Shown piece by piece: positions 47,482 through 59,849 of a stretch of DNA of 64,000 bases. The stretch is from Isoperla grammatica. Its lineage: Eukaryota; Arthropoda; Insecta; Plecoptera; Perlodidae. The position numbers and the translations under genes are program-made. Under the pieces are notes generated by a model. That model made no database searches. It was not told the DNA's origin and worked only from the letters and a program-made list of their open reading frames with translations. Every line of letters starts with the position of its first letter. Position 1 is the stretch's first letter. The stretch covers positions 41,155,180 through 41,219,179 of the forward strand of contig OX246741.1 in the NCBI GenBank assembly GCA_945910005.1. Reading direction: 5' to 3'.

Positions 47482-49770
47482 GCATAGTTTCACAAATAAA
47501 CAAAACAAATCTGGTTGTATAGTTAAATAATTATTCCAATGCATATTAGTCAATGGAATCGTGAAGCAAATTATGTACAAGTACAAGTGAGGCATTTCTG
47601 CATAGTTTACATATCCAAGGAAAATAGTTCGAGTTACTCGCTCGAGTAATACTACCGTATGCAATATTATGTTGTGTGTGTTTAAAATGTATTCCAGAAT
47701 ACCGATACAATTATGACTATCTCTAACACCATTATAAACAGATCCAAATCACTGCACCTCAATACAAACTTCGCGGAAGAAAATATTATCATCAACACGA
47801 GCTAATTTTTAAAATCGTTTTACAGTGAATATATAGCCACGATAATTATCTTTTACAAACAACAATTATATTTGTCCTTGATAATAAACAAATACAGCTG
47901 CGAGTCAATCGACTCTGCAATATTTAGCACAATTACTTGATTGGACACCGTTTAGTTGGAGCCACTGGCCGAAACAATTAACAACACTTATATACATGGA
48001 CAGTGTTTCAGGCAATAGACATTGAGCGCAGATCTTCTGCAGACCACTATGATAATAATATACGGTGTTTAGTAATTACTATCAACGCAAGGCTATAGCC
48101 ACAAGTGCACTATATTATACAATATCAGTTGTGAGTAACAAAATTGAAATATATAACCAAATAACAATAAATCAGCTACATACACATTTAAAAAAGTATG
48201 TGTATTATTTGGTGTGTTTTCGCGTGTTTATGGCACACATGTAATTGTGTTGGTTTTTTAGATAAACTATTCTAGGTAATGTTACAAACTAAACCATAAA
48301 TAAATAGGCCTACGCCTATAGTCAAACATAATAACACGATAATTATAGGTAATACAAAACAAAACCTCAAAATCTATAATACCGCTTTTTCGGTGTGTGT
48401 TGTTTTAGTCCGTGGAACAGCGTTTTCCATTTTTTCTGATTCTTGTATAAAAATTGATTATCTGTGATAGTAGCAATAGAAAATAGTATAACATGCTGCT
48501 CAAATTCATGGGAGAGTTATCCAATTTATTATTATTTTCTGTGACAGTCATTTTAAGAATACAACCTTGAAAAATATTACAATTTACAATTTCCCTTTGA
48601 TGCTCAAGTTATTTTTCAGTTATATAGCTAATTTTACTTAAAAATTCCATCTCATTACCTCCACATAAAATCAGTGAAAAAGCAAATACTCAGTCTTCAA
48701 AAAATGTTGTAAAATCGACCACACCCTTTCATTCCAAGACGCAAAACACATCCACCATCACGATTACCACTAGAAAAAACTCGTTTACCGGAAAGTTCTC
48801 CTTACCTTTTACCGAGGCTGTTTTAGAGAGGTTCCGGTAGTGAATGGCTAGGGTAATATTCTACAGTCTAAATATCTCGGGTAATGTCTTAGGAGACAAT
48901 AAAACTCACAATTCATTAAATTTAACTGTTGCTGAATAAACGAAACGAAAGCCAACCGAATTCCCCGCAATAAAAAGTCACTTATAAATGAATTATCTCT
49001 TCCTATACCATAAGCATACTTAATGTGACTTTCATACATAAAAAACGATGCCGATTACATTGGCTGACGTCTCCAATATTTAATTATAACTGATATGAAA
49101 GATAATTTTGCAAAACGTTGAACATTTTAGTGCTTGTCTCGTCATCATTTAACCTTGTAGATCATTCCAAAACGTTCAGTCATAGCTATTCTTGGACTGC
49201 GCGCGGTTCCCTACATGTTCTTCTCCAAACACAAAAATGTTCAACAGTTACAAGTTAGTAATTATTATATATTGTTACATCAAGGCCACGCCTGATGAAT
49301 AGAAAGAGGACGTACACATACGTGCTTCACTACTGAGCATGATTGGGCATGACGTCATCCAATTGTCTCAGAAGAGTCGCCAATATTTACAGAAAGTTTC
49401 TAAAATAGAGTAATTCTTTAAACTAGAATATAAGAGTCGTCTATAATCGATTTATCCGAACATTTGAATGTTGTATTGTAGGCTAACTAAACTACTGCAC
49501 ACACAATTGCTATTATACTCATACTTGAATAAAATAAATAATGGAACATTGTGCATATTTATGTTTTAAATCCGCGAAGGTTATATTATCATTTGGAATA
49601 TCAATGCTTGCATATCTATAAGCTTCCATTTTGTGAATTGTAATACTTTGTAAGTGTAATTGTAAGTCAAGTAATTTTAAAACTGCTAAATATCTACGGG
49701 ACGTACAGGCTAAGTAGTCTCAGGTACCCCAAATTTGGTTCTGTATCATTACCAACCGTCATTACCAATA
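47482..49770. other. non-coding stretch, nothing recognised
   Basis: Very AT-rich. The frame at 48848-49039 (-) has no recognisable feature. Confidence 0.4.
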
Positions 49771-49773
49771 GAA

Positions 49774-49816
49774 AGTTGCGCACATGGTTGTGGAAAGCAG
49801 AACCCTGCATGTACGT
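49774..49816 (+). repeat. direct repeat flanking the RT fragment, left copy
   Basis: TGTGGAAAGCAGAACCCTGC followed by ATGTACG recurs at 51022-51058 as TGTGGAAAACAGAACCCTCC then ATGTACG. The two lie just outside the reverse-transcriptase fragment in the same orientation. Confidence 0.5.
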
Positions 49817-49990
49817 CTATATAGCTGTATAGGTACAATTCAATTAAATTGTTATTTTTCCTGTCCCATAAAAGGTCAGGATGGTCAGTGTAGGGTTATG
49901 GGCATGCCCATACCCTCTTTAGCCTACTGGTGCATACAACTATAAAAAGTTAAAGATTACAAAGTTAAATACAATAGAGAGGAAGTTCGT

Positions 49991-50979
49991 CTAACATTGA
50001 TCAGTAATGGATATTTGAATTTCGGTCTGATGGATAAGGTTATAAGGAATTATTATGTCTAGCATGTATTTGTGGTTGTCGTTAATAAGTTTATCAAAAT
50101 ATTTCATATGCAGGTGATGAATGCGGTTTGAGATATGGTTATTGCCTAAAAGTTCGTTGATGTCTTCATTTTTGATCCAGAGAGGTAGTATTGCAATTCT
50201 TCGCAAAATTCGACGTTCTAGGGATGCGTTAGGGACAGTAGTGGGCCAAGAAGGGGGACTAGAGCACCGCAAGCACATTCGAATACTGGGCGGATGAACG
50301 CCAAGTACGTTCTGAGGAGTGTACCATAATTGCAGCCACGTAATCGACCCATGATGAGGATTAGCAGGTTAAATCTGGAGCGTCCAGTATAACTTTATTT
50401 TTACAGTGAGGCAATCAGCTGAAGATGTTACTGAATTCAAGACCCAAGTAGCGGATTTTGTGGGACAACGTTTTCACCCCAAAATTGAAGTGTGATGGTA
50501 CCTGACTGTTGACTAACTTTACGAGTTTTATTCCGGTGAACGAAGAGAATAAGTTGAGTTTTTGTTGCATTTGGGCGAACTCTCCAGAGACACATCCAAT
50601 TCTCAAATTTTGAATTTTGGTATTGGAGACCTAATTGTGCTTACAAGGCAGAGAATGCAGAACAGCAGTAAGCAGTGTGATCTGCAAACTGTGAGAGGAA
50701 AAGTCGAGAAATGATGGAGAAGGTAAATCGTGACAAAAGAGAATATAAAGGATTGGAGAAAGAGGAGAACCTTGCGGTACTCCCGCGTGTGGAGAGAAGG
50801 GGGTGGAGAGAACACCATTAATGCGAATCCTAGAGGAACGAACGAGATGGTAAAGCCTTGATGCAGGGAATGAGGACTAGTGGGACGTTTAAACGAAGTA
50901 ACTTACATAGAAAACCGCCATGACATAGCTTATCAAAAGCCTGTTCAATGTCAAAGAAAATGGCCACTACACATTGCCG
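49991..50979 (-). pseudogene. decayed non-LTR retrotransposon reverse transcriptase, C-terminal half
   Basis: Read on the minus strand with frameshifts, the order of RT blocks is clear. FFDIEQAFD (motif A) lies near 50935-50960 and AGVPQGSPLSPILY (motif B) near 50750-50790. FADHTAY lies near 50668-50688, where FADD would be motif C. A thumb-like segment (ENWMCLWRVRPNATKTQLIL) and YLGLEF follow. A C-terminal LRTYLAFIRPVFEC and LERRILRRI region ends at a TAG (49991-49993). The style matches the Jockey/CR1 side of LINEs. A stop lies immediately upstream of motif A, and no endonuclease or ORF1 is present, so the copy is 5'-truncated. At least two frameshifts and the loss of one catalytic Asp make it dead. 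A small CCTG...CAGG hairpin lies in the presumed 3' UTR near 49860. Confidence 0.85.
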
Positions 50980-51021
50980 CTATCGAGCGAGCAAGTAGTG
51001 TCCGTAATAAGTTTGAGCTGT

Positions 51022-51058
51022 AGTTACGCGTGTGGAAAACAGAACCCTCCATGTACGC
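51022..51058 (+). repeat. direct repeat flanking the RT fragment, right copy
   Basis: Partner of 49774-49816, roughly 80% identical over 35-40 bp. It is too long and too diverged for a simple recent target-site duplication. It may be an old duplication or part of another repeat family. Confidence 0.5.
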
Positions 51059-51061
51059 TTA

Positions 51062-51975
51062 GTGGTAAGCAGCCCGCATCAAGTCATATCACGAATAGGT
51101 CGAGATAGATGAGTCGTGTTGACATGGTTTCAGTTTCAGACTTAAGCCAAAACGTTTTCTCCAAGTATCTAAAAATTGTATTGAGTTTGGGCACATAAAA
51201 CATAGTAAAGCATAGTGTTGAGGTTAATAGTTCCAATATTATAATAATAATAAATTGTATTATTGTTAAATTTTTACAAGTGTTAATCCAGAGTATTACT
51301 TAAAAAAAAAAAGAGTAAAAAGGAAAAATATACTAACTCAAGGGAAATTTGATCGTTGATTTTAAAAAATGGCAAATATTAACGCCTAGTTTGTCGATTA
51401 AGGCAGAGTTTCGTTAGTATGAAAAGCAGGGTTATTCTTCGAATTCATCAAAAATATAATATTTCTACAAATTTACAATTGTTGTTTATATATCTAGACA
51501 CTGCGAAGCTGTTCTCATTCTAGCTGAACCGACATCGAGCTCCAAATCCGCGACTGAAAAACATTCCGCGATCATTATTGTGTGGTTCTAAGTAATTGGC
51601 CCCCGCAACCATGCAGAACTGTCGCCTCCGCGTTACACTCGCGATAACTCGCCGTGAAATGAGATCGATAAGGCGATGAGTTCGTTGGCTTCGACGTCGA
51701 AGCGGGATGACCAAATTGTTCCGGAGGTTGCGGAAAAACGTCCCACTAGAGTTGTCGGACGGTAAACATTAAACACTAAACACCTGTGAGAGCTCCATTG
51801 TGCGTGTTTTCCTCTGAACTAGATCAACCGGACCGGAAAATATAACACAAAGCTGTAATGATCGGCGTTCGTTTGCAGGAGTTCCTGATTTTTTTCTTTA
51901 TATGAATGGCGGAGACTGCGGGGAAACTATCACCGGTGTTGTCATGTCTTTATATTCACGTGACGTCACTGACAT
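51062..51975. other. non-coding stretch
   Basis: Nothing recognised. The frame at 51520-51714 (-) is Arg-rich but without a known motif. Confidence 0.4.
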
Positions 51976-51980
51976 TGTTA

Positions 51981-52142
51981 GCGGCCATATTCCCGTACAT
52001 GAGGTATTGCAGTTCTAACACACTCATAGAGGCCACCGTCCCGTACAATGAGTCATTGTTGGCGGCCATGTTCCTGAACATTAGGTATTGCAGTCCCAAC
52101 ACACACATAGAGGCCACCATCCCGTACACCAAATCATTGTTG
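51981..52142 (+). repeat. 81-bp tandem duplication, two units
   Basis: GCGGCCAT, AGGTATTGCAGT, ATAGAGGCCACC, CCCGTACA and TCATTGTTG recur at 81-bp spacing (51981 and 52062). The period is a multiple of 3, so the 98-codon plus frame at 51906-52202 shows a 27-residue internal repeat. The minus strand is also open, so this is kept as a repeat and not called as a gene. Confidence 0.8.
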
Positions 52143-52204
52143 TACACAAACAAAATACCAAGAATACAAGACTATGAACAAGTGAGAATATCACTCCAGT
52201 AGGT

Positions 52205-54237
52205 AACCGGTTGCAACTTGCGCCCGGGTTGCAACTTTACAACCGGCTACAACCGCCTAAAACTTCTTGAATGAGGGTCTGTTCCGTAAGTACTTTTCTG
52301 TAGGCCTACACAACGACAAACATTTTTCATATTATAATCAAAAGGTTTATTTTAAAATAAATTTATTCCAAAAAAGTTGTACAATCAATCCGATATCCAA
52401 TATTATAGTAACACATGTTTGTAATAGATATATTTTTTTACGTCCAATGCAGAAGAGCCAAGGTTCGACTTGCGGTTCGGGTTGAGTTCTTTTGAGTTTG
52501 TAACCTAACATCACCACATAAGAACACCACATCCAAATAACAAGATCACTTGCCACACATTCAAAATCTCTTCACTACATTTCTACGCAAATCAAGAGCA
52601 GTGCTTTTTAAAAAACATATGCGGACACGCCAATTGAAAACACGACTAAATGGATACAATGAGTTTATAGTACATCCGCCATTTTGTCGCTGGGTACCTG
52701 CCAGTTCCAGCGTTGCTCGATTCTCACGTTTTGCGCAAACCATTACTCAACTTAGATCCAAAAAAGATTGATAAAGGTTTCAAAAAACTTTATAGGCGTA
52801 CCAAACTATACCGTTTTCATTCAATTCCACTCATTTCCAACAGATCAACCTTCATTTCATCAGCACAAACCCATTCGTTTCCTGTAATAAAAAAACACCA
52901 GGAAATGGAATTTAAGTAAGTTATATTCCCGGCCTGGCCAGGGTGATATTGTCACTGCCTCCCACTGTACCGATACAAAGAGCCAATCACAATGACGTAA
53001 GGTCGTGTCCGAATGTGCATCGTGTGATCGTGGCCGCGCCCGAAACGTCGACCCAATTCACGTGTGCGCTGTCGTCACGATAGCCCTACGTGCCAACACG
53101 GGGCCAACAAGCAACGCATAGAACAGAACAAGAGATTGGGATCGAAAACACCAGGAATGACAGTGCGGGAGAAATAATGCTACTAATAAGTAACCACTAA
53201 CCAGTGTTGGCAATAATGGTGCCCGGCAGGCAGTCAACCTACAAATGTAATGTATGTATATATTGGAAAATCAAAAATGGCAAAACGATTACGGGGGCCG
53301 GGGTAGGAGGAAGGGGGGGGGGGGGGAGTACGAGTATTCCGCATCGTTGATTACGTGATGCTGGAATAATTTAGGTGGATTAGAAAGTAGAAACATATTA
53401 AAAATATTATAAAAGTTATTTTCAGTCTAAGTAATAAAATGATTGGAAATCAGCATGCATTTACAGAATCTGACATATTTTGGCTTGCTCGCTTGTTCCG
53501 TATGACAAAATGACTTGAGTCCTTTGAAGTAAACTGCGTTTGGACACGCCACCCGATTAATAACTTATACCTAGTACAGAATACAGTGGCATGAAGAATA
53601 TAACAGGGATTAAAATGTAGGTTTAGTGTTTATTTTTTTTAAATGTCATAAAATATTTGTAAAAACTTACATAAGTCACGTTTTGCAAAGATTTGAAACT
53701 GTAAATACTACTCAAATTTAACGCGAATGGTGCTTATCGATGATTTATTAATTTACAACGAGCCGTTTTCTGTTTATAACCTTTCGGGGTATTAAACCGG
53801 GTTTTGCAGATATGGTGGACTTCATAGTCTGACATCCCAACTCCGCCTGTTTACAAGAAAACTACGAGATTGCCATCAACATCCGTGAGATGTTTACTTT
53901 TAATAACATCATTTCCCAACATTTAATTTCCAGACAAGTCGAGCTGAGCCGTCTAAGGTGAAGGATATAACCCACACAGACAATGTAAACAATGATGTCC
54001 AACATGGCGACGTGCGCAATGTTGTCATTAATTACATAGTTGACGTACAGCACACCCTAATCTGGACCTAAGCACCATTATGCCCATATAAGGCAGAAGA
54101 ACGTGGACAATATGACCTCAAAATAGTCACGAACTAGAAAATGATAGATTTTAACATTGAAACCGAGACATGTAAGGTTGTGGGGACATAAATTTCACTT
54201 GTAACTATAATGTAACGTAACTAATTATGAAAGTAGT
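52205..54237. other. non-coding stretch with a poly-G run
   Basis: No gene recognised among frames of 60-73 codons. A 14-G run lies at 53313-53326. A GTTGCAACTT / GGTTGCAAC cluster lies at 52205-52260. Confidence 0.4.
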
Positions 54238-54242
54238 ATTAA

Positions 54243-54742
54243 AGGCGGTTTCACACAAAAACATAAGACATAAGATTTAAGGTTTAACGCATAGTCATAA
54301 TGTTGGACCATAGGAAACACGTACTGGCATTCACACAAATGCACTAGTTTTAAGACATAGTTTTAACGCATAATTTTCTGTTTTTAAGGCATAAGAAAGT
54401 TGACCAATGTTCAACTTTATGCTTATGTCTTAAAACAACGCACGAAAAACTTGAGTCAAAGAAGCATCTACTTTAAAAGGTTATGACTACCACAGTCATG
54501 TAGGGGCCTACGTCACCGAATAATAATAATAATATATATATAATAATATATAATAATATATATATAATAGTATATAGAATAATTATGTAGTACAGTATTC
54601 GGCCGCAACCTCCAAAGAACTTCAACGAGTGCCATGCCTTCTCATAAACTCTTTGTGCTTACGTTTTTATGTGTACCAGCGCCCCTTAAATACTATGCGT
54701 TAAACCTTAAATCTTATGTTTATGTTTTTGTGTGAAACCGCC
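54243..54742 (+). mobile_element. 500-bp MITE with ~50-bp inverted termini and TTAA flanks
   Basis: The left end GGCGGTTTCACACAAAAACA and the right end TGTTTTTGTGTGAAACCGCC are exact complements. After a small indel the pairing continues through AAGATTTAAGGTTTAACGCA. TTAA stands on both sides (54239-54242 and 54743-54746, one base overlapping), which suggests piggyBac- or Kolobok-type insertion. An AT dinucleotide/trinucleotide run (54523-54578) sits inside. A second copy lies at 22134-22792. There is no coding capacity. Confidence 0.8.
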
Positions 54743-54749
54743 TTAATGT

Positions 54750-57700
54750 TTTAAGTGTCTTTGATTGGGTTCAAAAAGACAACTTTCGATGCAGCACAAC
54801 AACCAAGGGAAGTAAATACACATCACGAACAAGACAATGTCAGCGCGGTTCAAAGTTTTATTCATTTCAATCTCTCTTCTTTACTGCATTCCTTTCTATT
54901 ATAATTCTAAATTGTATTTTTCCAATATTCACACACATTTTCATTCTTTCCCAACCTTTTGTGCATCTAAGTTACTTTCTGGACTGCGTATCTTTTCGGA
55001 CATGTATTGTATGAGTTACGGTAATTGTTACTTTCAACGTGATCCCTTTGTTGTCATTCTAGAACAGATTTAATTTATCAATATTTGCTATCCTCTGTTC
55101 TATTGCAAATCATCGTCTCGATTAGTACGTCAGGGTACACAAGTAAAACGTAAACCTCCAATATCAAACAGTTTTAAAATAACTTAGATAGAAATGAATT
55201 GTATACAAACAGAACCTTATGTTTTATAGCATCAACTCTATATCACAAATAAATAATTGTTCTATATTATATTATACATGACTGTTGTAGATTAAATTAT
55301 ATTACATTTAAAGCAGTTTATATAAGTAGTGAGTGTTATGCATGCTTTTTGGAAACGCAAGTCTGCATCTCATAATATCACGTGAATATAATATAAAGTC
55401 TATCTATTGTTTATATTGCAAGAATTGGGTTTCAAGGGCGCCCCAAACAAAATAATATTCAATATTTAAATACAATTCAATATCATTTCTTTAGCATCAC
55501 GTACGTTGAAGATATTCTAATTCTTCTCCTTATATTTTGAATGAATCCACAATGTCGATAACAACAAACTACTGTATTTTAACATCTGTGTTGGATTTCA
55601 TGTTGTGTTCGCACCAAGTTTTTTTTCTTTTAGAACGTTGTGATATAACGGAATACATAATGCCGAATGACTAGCGAACTTTTAAGTGAAATATGATTGT
55701 TAGAAAGGATACAACTGTCACGAACATCCAAGGCTACTAGTAACTGTGTGTCTGTGTAGGGTATAGGTACAACAGGTACGCGATAGAGATGGTAAAGAGA
55801 AGCGCCTGACGATTAGATGCAGGCAAGCCCGCCATACACCACAGTACGTATGGTTGCATAGCATTCACGGCGATCACTTCTGTCAAGACATTACTCATAT
55901 TTCATATATGAGAAGTGCACATGTTCGTCAACTCCACAATATTTTCAATGTACGATATTTTGAAATTGTAGTCAGTTAATTTGTTGATGACAGAATATGA
56001 CATGATTTGAAAATGTAGCCTACTACCAATGAGACTTAATTTAGGCTAAAATATAATATACCAGTGTACGAGTTAAGTAATAATTGGACTCAAGACTTGG
56101 GATGAAAGTGATTTTAATCGTAATGCAAATCCCAGTCAATGTCCAACTTGTCCCCACCTGTTGGTTATCATTATAAATTTATGTTTATAATAAAATCCCA
56201 AGTATACTATTTACATTTTACAACGATATAGGAAATTAAATTAAAATTAAAATTATCACATACACTAATATATCACATAGTGATATGGATAACAAGTGTT
56301 ATACTCAAAAACCGTGAACTTCATTGAATATTCAATTGTTGTTGCTACATTTTTAATCCAGTATTAATCTGAAAACAAATAACAGAAACATCTTTAGAAA
56401 CATAAAAACGGAGACCCGTGACCCGACTATGAACTCCTTCCCCAGTCGTGAATAATTCATAACTCCAGCCGGCATCCACTGACTAATGATCAACTTGTAA
56501 GTTGTACCTCTTGGCATGTTTACTTGTTGAGCCCTACGATGCGTCGAGAAGACTTCACAGTAATTGGTGGTTCCAGGCACACTAGGCCCACTGACAGACT
56601 GACAACCCCCTCTACAACCCTGCCAAGAACAGCAATCTATTTCAGTTCTCTTCTCGACTCATATTTCCCATTTGAGATCATGAAAAAAGTTACGAGCTGA
56701 TGAAGAATGCCTTCCGCTGGTTTTGTGTCTATTACTTTTTGTAATTTTAATTTAAAAGCTTCTTCCTGTAACACAATCTAATTTCGTCAACCTTCAAGGG
56801 CACAACTTGTCTAGGAACTTCACACGCGTACATTCAAACTTGCCACAATACGATGCGAGGTGTCGGTAAAGCAGTTGGTCGGTATAGTAAACACCTGCTC
56901 ACGCGATGAGTGAAATGGACAACGACTCGCGCGCTCTCTCGGACATTTTGTAAAGTACGTTGTCAGCATGTTATTTACAACGTCCTGTAGATCGCAGCAC
57001 AGAATGCGCGCCAAGTAAAATCAAATTAAATTATTTTGGCGACTAGGATAGCTGAAGTAGAGTGGACTGAGGAGTATCCTTTTCATTGTGCGCTTCGTTG
57101 CTATATGACTACAAATCATCAGTGAGTTTATTGTCTCCATTATAAATACTGGCGGAACATTTGAGAAACAAGTACTGAAAAATTGTTTCAAACAAGAAAG
57201 GGAATCTATTTAATGTAGAACAAAAATTTAATGTTAGATAAGAGGTTAACATTTAGATAGATATGATTATGATAACATCTCAAAACAAAGAATATAATTA
57301 TTTATTAATAACATGGTAATCAAAAACAAAATCACCCTTCCTTGTTTCCCCTTTTCCATTTTTAAACAAAAATACTTTAAACTTATTGTAGCCTACAGTT
57401 TTATAGTAAGTAAAATGGTAAAAAAGGAAAAATAAAAATAATGATATTACTATAATACAGTTAACAAAGGGTGAATATTTAGTAATTCAAATGTACATGC
57501 GCCTACCTTCCAGGCTAGGTGCATAGCCTAATAAGTATACTGAAAGCAATATGTAAATAGTACTACCACAATCCGAGCACCGCTCCACTTGGCACAGGAA
57601 GACACCACACTGAGGTAGTTGTCACCTCGACTGAATGGAGAATCCAATGCTTTTTCCACACGTCAGCTATATTAACTGTCGGAAGCTATTTAGAGTATTT

Positions 57701-58130
57701 TCATATCCAACATGCTCAGGTTGGCTCTCACTCGGTCATGCTCTGTCTGCGTTGCTTATGTCATGATACAAGGGCTGAACTGGAGAAGGGCTGCTAGGAC
57801 GCTCTTTTTTGTCAGACAGATTCTAAATCTGTCAATAGAAACTTGGCTTCACATCCAGGTAAAAATAAAAAAATCCCTAAGTTATGAGAACTTCAAACAC
57901 TTGTTTTGTTGTAGTTGTTTTTTATCAGCACTGATGAGTCTTGAAAGATTACGGTCATGATGTCACTGCAATCTAATTTGTAACAGCCTAGATGTGTTGA
58001 GTGTTGAGTGTCTTCTTTTGTGGGTTTTATCAGAGTTTATCAGTGCTTACAATTCAGATAGTTAGTTGTTCACTCAAATCCTGCCAGTAAAATGAATGGT
58101 TTTTAGGAAGAAAAATAGCCATAAGGAGTT
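54750..58130. other. non-coding stretch, nothing recognised
   Basis: The 78-codon plus frame at 54837-55073 begins with a hydrophobic leader-like sequence but has no other support. The frames at 56353-56580, 56820-57014 and 57712-57960 were not recognised. Confidence 0.4.
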
Positions 58131-58133
58131 AGG

Positions 58134-58385
58134 CTGTGTCTCAAATCGATGTTTTTCGCTAGTCGACTAGCGTAGCAGACTAACCTAACAATAAGTAACA
58201 ATGCAATTGGCAATATTTGTGTTAGTTGGCGAAGTAGGCTAAGTATCTCAAATCTCTATTTTGGCCTGCTTCGCCTACCTCACCAAATAAAACAACAATT
58301 ACCAATTGCTATAATTAATTGTTACTAATTGTTAGGTTAGTTGGCTACGCTAGTCGACTAGCCAAAACATCGATTTGAGACACAG
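58134..58385. mobile_element. 252-bp MITE with ~80-bp inverted termini
   Basis: The ends CTGTGTCTCAAATCGATG and CATCGATTTGAGACACAG pair, except for slips. Further inward GCTAGTCGACTAGC occurs in both arms and is itself palindromic. TAACCTAACAAT and ATTGTTAGGTTA also pair. The central part is unpaired. No target-site duplication was found. Confidence 0.75.
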
Positions 58386-58554
58386 GGTGAGATACGCCCT
58401 TATTATTGTGTCCTCATAGATTCTATTCCCAAGTGCGACTGGGATAGACTAAGCCCACAGTTGACTTGTCTCTTCTACGAAGTGACAAAAAAAGCATACA
58501 ATTTACATATAAATACAAATGGGAAATGATTATGATATATCAATCTGAAATATC

Positions 58555-58692
58555 GATCTTTGATTGGTTATCGCTCACTTGTCGATGGTGTTCGGAACCT
58601 AGGGTTGGTTTAGTCGCTTTAAGTTAAAGTCCCCCACTGAAAATCAGTTTCGTTACTGAGTGGGTGGACTCTAAATGTGAATTTATTTATTT
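58555..58692 (+). repeat. SINE-like TAAA-tailed repeat, plus copy
   Basis: Runs from GATCTTTGATTGGTTATCGC to GGACTCTAAATGTGAATTTA and a TTTATTTATA tail, the inverse of 14444-14606. The tail and its dispersed copies suggest retroposition. No tRNA-like A/B boxes were recognised in it. Confidence 0.6.
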
Positions 58693-58705
58693 ATACTTAC
58701 ATAGG

Positions 58706-58846
58706 CCTGTATTATGAGGGCTCGTTAAATATTTATCCCGCTGCTATATTGCTTTCTTCTTGGAAACCCCACTTCTGATTGGTGATTACCACAGAGGAAA
58801 TAAGTTAGCGGTGGGCTAAATATTTAGCGGGCCGTCAAAATACAGG
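58706..58846. mobile_element. 141-bp MITE
   Basis: CCTGTATTATGAGGGCTCG followed by TTAAATATTTATCCCGC pairs with GCGGTGGGCTAAATATTTAG followed by CGGGCCGTCAAAATACAGG, with scattered mismatches. It starts 14 bp beyond the SINE-like repeat. ACAT occurs on both flanks at slightly different distances. Confidence 0.6.
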
Positions 58847-58849
58847 ACA

Positions 58850-59618
58850 TTAGTGATTTTGGGGCACATAGCACGACAGGGAACATTCGTGTCATCATTA
58901 AAATATAAGTAGGCAGGCATTTTATCACACTACGCCTTCGGTAATCTAACGTCTGTAAACTCTTTTTTTAGTTGGCATTGTTTAACATTGGTACAAAGTT
59001 TCTATCATATACCACGATGTTTTCTATCTAAACATCAGGAACTATAATCTTCAGGGTTCCATTTTGAATGGATTTAGTTAGTTCTACTCAATTCACTTTC
59101 TTTAATAAAAATTCAGAAATAAAAAAGTAAAATACATATCATCCTATCAATATTATTCATATCATATCTTATAAAATGTTGCACTACTAAATAGATGTGT
59201 TGCACCACTTAATAATTTAATTAGTTCTTTAAAATTAAGAGGACAGCCACTGAAAATCGCTGATTTTTTACATTTTTTTCATAAAAGCCGATTTTTTTTT
59301 TTTTTTTGCTTTGGATGCTTTGAACTTACTTCTAAGTTGGCTTATACAATGTTTTGACTTTGAACAAATTAAAATGTATGGATAATCTATTGAACAAAGG
59401 CGTGACGCGCGAGTTTTCCAAGTGTTTGCACTTTTCACTGATCCGTGCATAGTTTACGCACAGGTTTACGGCTTCACAGCGTCAAACTACTTGTTTGTAT
59501 TCGGCGCCAAATCGTTTACCGGTTAATCCTTTGTAGTCGGTATTTAGTTTTAATAATGACCAATAGGTAGCAGCAGCAGTAGCTTGATTTCTTTTTATTT
59601 TTCCACGACGTTGTCAAG
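58850..59618. other. non-coding stretch
   Basis: AT-rich, no gene seen. Confidence 0.4.
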
Positions 59619-59620
59619 GC

Positions 59621-59843
59621 CCTGTTTTATTTCTCTATGGTCAAGGCAACAGTTTCGACTTTCGTATGATTTGTCAGGCGTTTTCAATCTGTCACAGTTG
59701 TGTTGAATACCTTTTGGCTCTGAGTTATTATCCTTTCCAATTACAAGCTGTATCCGTCTGTTATAACAGCAAAATGCCTAGAAAGAAGGGTTCTTTAGTC
59801 ACGGAAGAGAATGAAGTGTAGTGGCATAGAGAAATAAAACAGG
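59621..59843. mobile_element. 223-bp candidate MITE with 19-bp inverted termini
   Basis: CCTGTTTTATTTCTCTATG and CATAGAGAAATAAAACAGG are exact complements 185 bp apart. No flanking duplication was found. The interior has no ORF of note. Confidence 0.5.
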
Positions 59844-59849
59844 AAGAGA

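Noticed and set aside
51906..52202. 98-codon ORF with a 27-residue internal repeat
   Set aside because: Explained by an 81-bp tandem duplication that is also open on the other strand.
59774..59821. MPRKKGSLVTEENEV start-like peptide
   Set aside because: 15 codons only, inside a candidate MITE, and the potential donor after it is poor.
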